This document shows positions 61,001 to 64,000 of a stretch of 64,000 nt of DNA, piece by piece. The notes beneath the pieces were generated by a model, which worked only from the letters and a program-made list of their open reading frames with translations, was not told the origin of the DNA and ran no database searches. The first letter of the stretch is position 1, and the number at the start of each line of letters is the position of its first letter. Source of the DNA: Puccinia triticina (lineage: Eukaryota > Basidiomycota > Pucciniomycetes > Pucciniales > Pucciniaceae); contig NC_070558.1 in assembly GCF_026914185.1 (NCBI RefSeq), positions 310,001 through 374,000 of the forward strand. Reading direction: 5' to 3'. The position numbers were made by a program, and so were the translations under genes.

Positions 61001-61527
61001 CAAGAATCATGATTTTCTGACCGCTCGGGAGTGAGGTTGTCGAAAGATGTCGGCCAAGGACTCAGCTGTACTCGACGCGTCGATAGGGTGACAAGCGGTG
61101 ATGAAGATGGCGCGCTTTGCTCGATACCCCAAGGCAGCGTAGGTGTAGAGTGAAGAGCTTCTGCTGACATGGGCAAAAAGTTGGCGAAAGTGCTTTCTCC
61201 AGTGTCAATACCCAAGCCAAGACCAATGGGCTGATGTCTAGCGTTGAGCGTTGTTGGCTCCGAAATCGCAAACTCATCAATATCCAGCATGGGGTTGAGC
61301 TCGCTTTCTGTGGGAGTCTTCACATCGGGCGATAGGGCGTCTTCAAATCTACCGCTAAGGTTAGCAAGCAGCGAAGCCGGAGGCGGGGGCGAGGGTGAGA
61401 TGTCAATGACATGGGATGAGACAGTCAAGGAAGTGGCCGGTTGATCCCGGAAGGGCGAGGATAAACCTTTGACAGAAATGAACCTAGTTGGTGTTGACTC
61501 GGCTGAGAGTAGCATTGAGGTTTTCAT
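58090..61527 (-). CDS. uncharacterised single-pass membrane protein, Ser/Pro-rich
   Basis: I do not recognise a family beyond a general resemblance to fungal one-span surface or signalling proteins. The first exon runs from 61527 (MKTSMLLSAES) to about 60751. A short exon lies near 60690-60610 and a long final exon from about 60511 to the TAG at 58090. The exact middle junction phases were not resolved. The final exon encodes one strong membrane helix (TTLVVSIVAGSLGLVGICLI, then LIILAW) followed by basic residues (KKNGCF, WKRKHR). About 600 residues of presumably cytosolic, Ser/Thr/Pro-rich, largely disordered sequence follow. No N-terminal signal peptide is evident. The 800-codon uninterrupted frame makes the long exon convincing. 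Confidence 0.7.
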
Positions 61528-62593
61528 GATTGCTTTCCAAGGTGTTCCTGTATTGAGAGATGGAGAGATGGAGGTCGAGAGTTGACAGAAAGAACTAGAA
61601 CAGATTTACTGTGAGAGTTACTTGAGGTGGGTGAATGACAGACTGAAAGAATGGATGGAAATAACTGTTGAGGATTACTTCAGGCGGGCAATGACAGATG
61701 AGAAAGGTTACGGATTAGGACAAATTTGAAAGGTTGAAGTAAAGATTGTGGCGAATTTTGAGGGACAGACAGATCGGAAAGAAACAGGAAGTAAACAGAA
61801 GATAACCCAGCAGGCTTCTCTGGGCGCCAGGGAAGGTTATATAAGGGCATCCTATTCTCGGTACAACGGATGGATGGATTGTTCCGATCAAAGCCGGGTA
61901 GCTTTTGGCCTAGATCGCGTCAGGACTGCTATAGAGCAGGTACCCTATCAACTACGAGCTAGCTCGAAGTCTTCGGCGCGTCTCGTTGGCACAACCGCTA
62001 AGCACGCGCCCGGATTCTGGCTTTGCGGAAGGATGCCAAGCATCATGCGCAGGCAGAGATCTCGCATAGCGTTACTAGGATTTGCTTCCGGCGTCCCACT
62101 CGAGATTTTATTCAGTTCTAGGGTGATGTGTTGAGAGTTGAAACTGGATCTGGAGACACTTACAGTCTTGCTCGTGATAAAGCAACTCAGTCGAACATTA
62201 TATCTACTACATAGAGTGGTGGCCGCCAAAAAACCGCGAGTCACCTGTTGAAAAATCCAAATTGAGCAATACGGGCATAGCCTATTTGATGTACCCATGT
62301 CTGGTCACATGCTGTAGGTATATGATGAGCCAGGACTCGGGAGCAGATTTGCAGAGCAAAGGTCACGGTTACACCAGCAATCGAGCTGTTCTTAATAGGA
62401 TTACTCGAGTCCTCAGAAAATAGACTGGTACGATGAGCATCTGTCATACCAGTGGTAAGAAGCTGATGAGTCCAGAAAAGGAACGTGAGGCCAAAAGTTA
62501 CAGGAACATAAACGGGTACAATTCCAATGTAGTGATTGGAGCAACAACTGTATTACGAGAGATGAAAGATTACAAAAAGCAAGCAGATTGACC
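61528..62593. other. intergenic region
   Basis: No gene is supported between the membrane-protein start and the RPB3 stop, both on the minus strand. A TATA-like gttatataag lies at 61835 on the plus strand. Overlapping ORFs at 61748-62300 look like chance. Confidence 0.4.
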
Positions 62594-64000
62594 TTAGTCC
62601 CAGGTAGCAGAATAACCATTGGTAGTAGCTCCACCCGGTGGATTGGACGGTGCAGCGGGAGGTCCCCAGTCAGCAAAATTTCGCGCATTAGGTGTGGCGC
62701 CTCCGTACGTGGAATAGGTCCCATCGGGTCGGGACCCAGGGGTAGCCCCGCCCCCTCCAAACGGAGTGCCCATGTATGGAGTATTCCGGCCATCTGGATT
62801 GAGGCCGCCACCTTCACCTAACGCTGCTTGAATACCCTGTTGGACAGATGCCAGCTTGACAATGAGAGATTCGATCCCCTGAGCGGCGCAATATACCATT
62901 TTACGAAATCGGTCAGCGGGTTCGATAAAGTAAAATACGGGAAGAGTTCCTAGGAGGACATTACTTTAACTACGATATCATCAGGTTTAAGGTTTCCCGC
63001 AGCTTCGACATCAAAATAAAACCGCGAGGGTTTGCTGGTGTAATCGACTGGTTCGTCATCCAGTGGAGGTCGCTCGTACTATTTTTAAAAGAAAAAACAG
63101 ATCAAGTAAAAGAGCTCAGGGGCCGATGATGCGGTTCAGGTCAAGCAAGAAAAGGATTACTTTGGCGTTTTTCGTCAAGGGCCATTCAGCTTTTGGGTCG
63201 GTGCCGACTTCAAACCACAGATCAGTATGTCCGAGTCGGTTGTACGGGTCATACTCGAACCCAATAGTCGACACAGGAGACCATTTGGCATGTTCTTGGC
63301 CAATTCCCTGTGTGCGTGTGTGTTAAAAGGGGATCGCGGATTCATATGAGCAACGTGTGGTGTGGCAGCTCATGAAGAGCGAAGATGATAGAGCGCACCT
63401 TGATGGCTCGGCACTTGAGTCGAACTTCTTGACCCTTGCGGAGCTTGGTGATCAAAACTCCAGGCTGTTCGCCATTAGGCATAGTGAATTCTGGATGGCG
63501 GTGGTCCAATTTAGCAAGAATGTGTAGGGTAGATCAGATAGGACGAAGCACTCACGAAATGGCTTGCCCACATCACCTCGATGTGCTCCATCCTCCCTGG
63601 GTGTGATGACAAGGTCCTTCGAGGTGACTGGCAGGGTCTCTCCGATCATGGTACATTTGGTCGAAAGCACTAATTCGATTGAGCAGTCGTCACAATACGA
63701 TAAACAAGTACAGTCCTGTCTGACCGTTGATCACAAAGCTTTCTGATCAGCTGCATGATCCTAAGAGCAAGGTATTGCATTTTTGTTTTCGTTTTTTTTT
63801 TTTTTGCTCGTTTGTTGATCGACTGACCCGCTGCCAGTTTTTGAGGTATTTATCCAGGTCCTCACTAATCAGGGGAATCAGTCCAAGACGATGGGCAATC
63901 ATCTCGTCGGGCAACACGCTCGTGTTCTCTTCGAATTCGACCGAGTGGATTGCGATCGTCGTCAGGTCTGCGATCATCGTCCTTCTCAGCGAGTTCGCGA
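62594..64000 (-). CDS. RPB3: RNA polymerase II subunit RPB3 (5' end beyond window)
   Basis: Six exons are visible: 64000-63828 (continuing past the edge), 63715-63556, 63490-63399, 63307-63161, 63078-62965 and 62878-62594. They encode about 322 residues; the start codon and perhaps 30-40 residues are missing. The alpha-like dimerisation core is clear ([34 protein letters not shown]). The zinc-binding loop [15 protein letters not shown] has the four Cys expected of RPB3. [28 protein letters not shown] and [17 protein letters not shown] are typical of the subunit. RPB3 pairs with RPB11 to form the assembly platform equivalent to the bacterial alpha dimer. The C-terminal tail is Gly/Pro/Thr-rich. 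No defect is seen in the visible part. Confidence 0.95.

Overview
The window looks like nuclear DNA of a rust fungus (Pucciniales, probably Puccinia or a close relative). The evidence is the intron-dense basidiomycete housekeeping genes (introns mostly 60-110 nt with GTRNGT donors and CAG/TAG acceptors, plus several microexons under 20 nt), embedded in AT-rich, repeat-laden DNA that carries large secreted proteins I do not recognise. The species assignment is an inference; no marker gene is present. Exon boundaries below were derived by hand from reading frame, splice signals and family alignment.

Layout. 1-8.5 kb is gene-free repeat DNA: a 150-bp sequence repeated in inverted orientation at 18-170 and 5325-5471, degenerate short-period repeats, a 581-bp foldback element, a tandem 131-bp duplication, and a GC-rich direct repeat split by a Tourist-like MITE. 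8.57-10.05 kb holds an uncharacterised Ser/Pro-rich protein gene (-). 10.6-14 kb is again mobile DNA (Mutator-like MITE with a 9-bp target duplication, a 1.1-kb TIR element, a degenerate tRNA-like sequence). 14.05-16.42 kb encodes a large secreted protein (gene C). 17.1-19.84 kb is a divergent pair: mitochondrial ribosomal protein uL5m/MRPL7 (-) and glycine cleavage T protein GCV1 (+).

19.85-30.2 kb is the most unusual part. Two tandem, multi-exon secreted-protein genes (A and B, both -) each contain an internal two-fold module repeat. The block carrying B also carries a decayed 3' fragment of GCV1, so the duplication that made B can be traced. Between them lies about 1.5 kb of GCGCTA/TAGCG palindrome-rich repeat.

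32-51.2 kb is a housekeeping block: ARF1 (-), a PRELI/Ups-domain protein (-), an uncharacterised gene interrupted by an in-frame TAA (-), an LCLAT/CST26-type acyltransferase (-), PEX13 (+), a STIMATE/YPL162C-type membrane protein (+), TAD3 (-) and protein phosphatase 5/PPT1 (+). 51.9-54.4 kb encodes a second large secreted protein (gene D) sharing intron phases with gene C. 55.4-56.9 kb is a disabled AA9 LPMO-CFEM fusion gene with a MITE inserted in its last recognisable exon. 58-61.5 kb is a single-pass membrane protein gene (-), and the right edge holds RNA polymerase II subunit RPB3 (-), 5'-truncated by the window.

The housekeeping genes serve unrelated pathways (vesicle traffic, mitochondrial translation and lipid transfer, peroxisome import, tRNA editing, transcription). 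The accessory genes A-D and the dead LPMO are the candidate host-interaction content; that role is inferred only from secretion signals and lineage-specific appearance.
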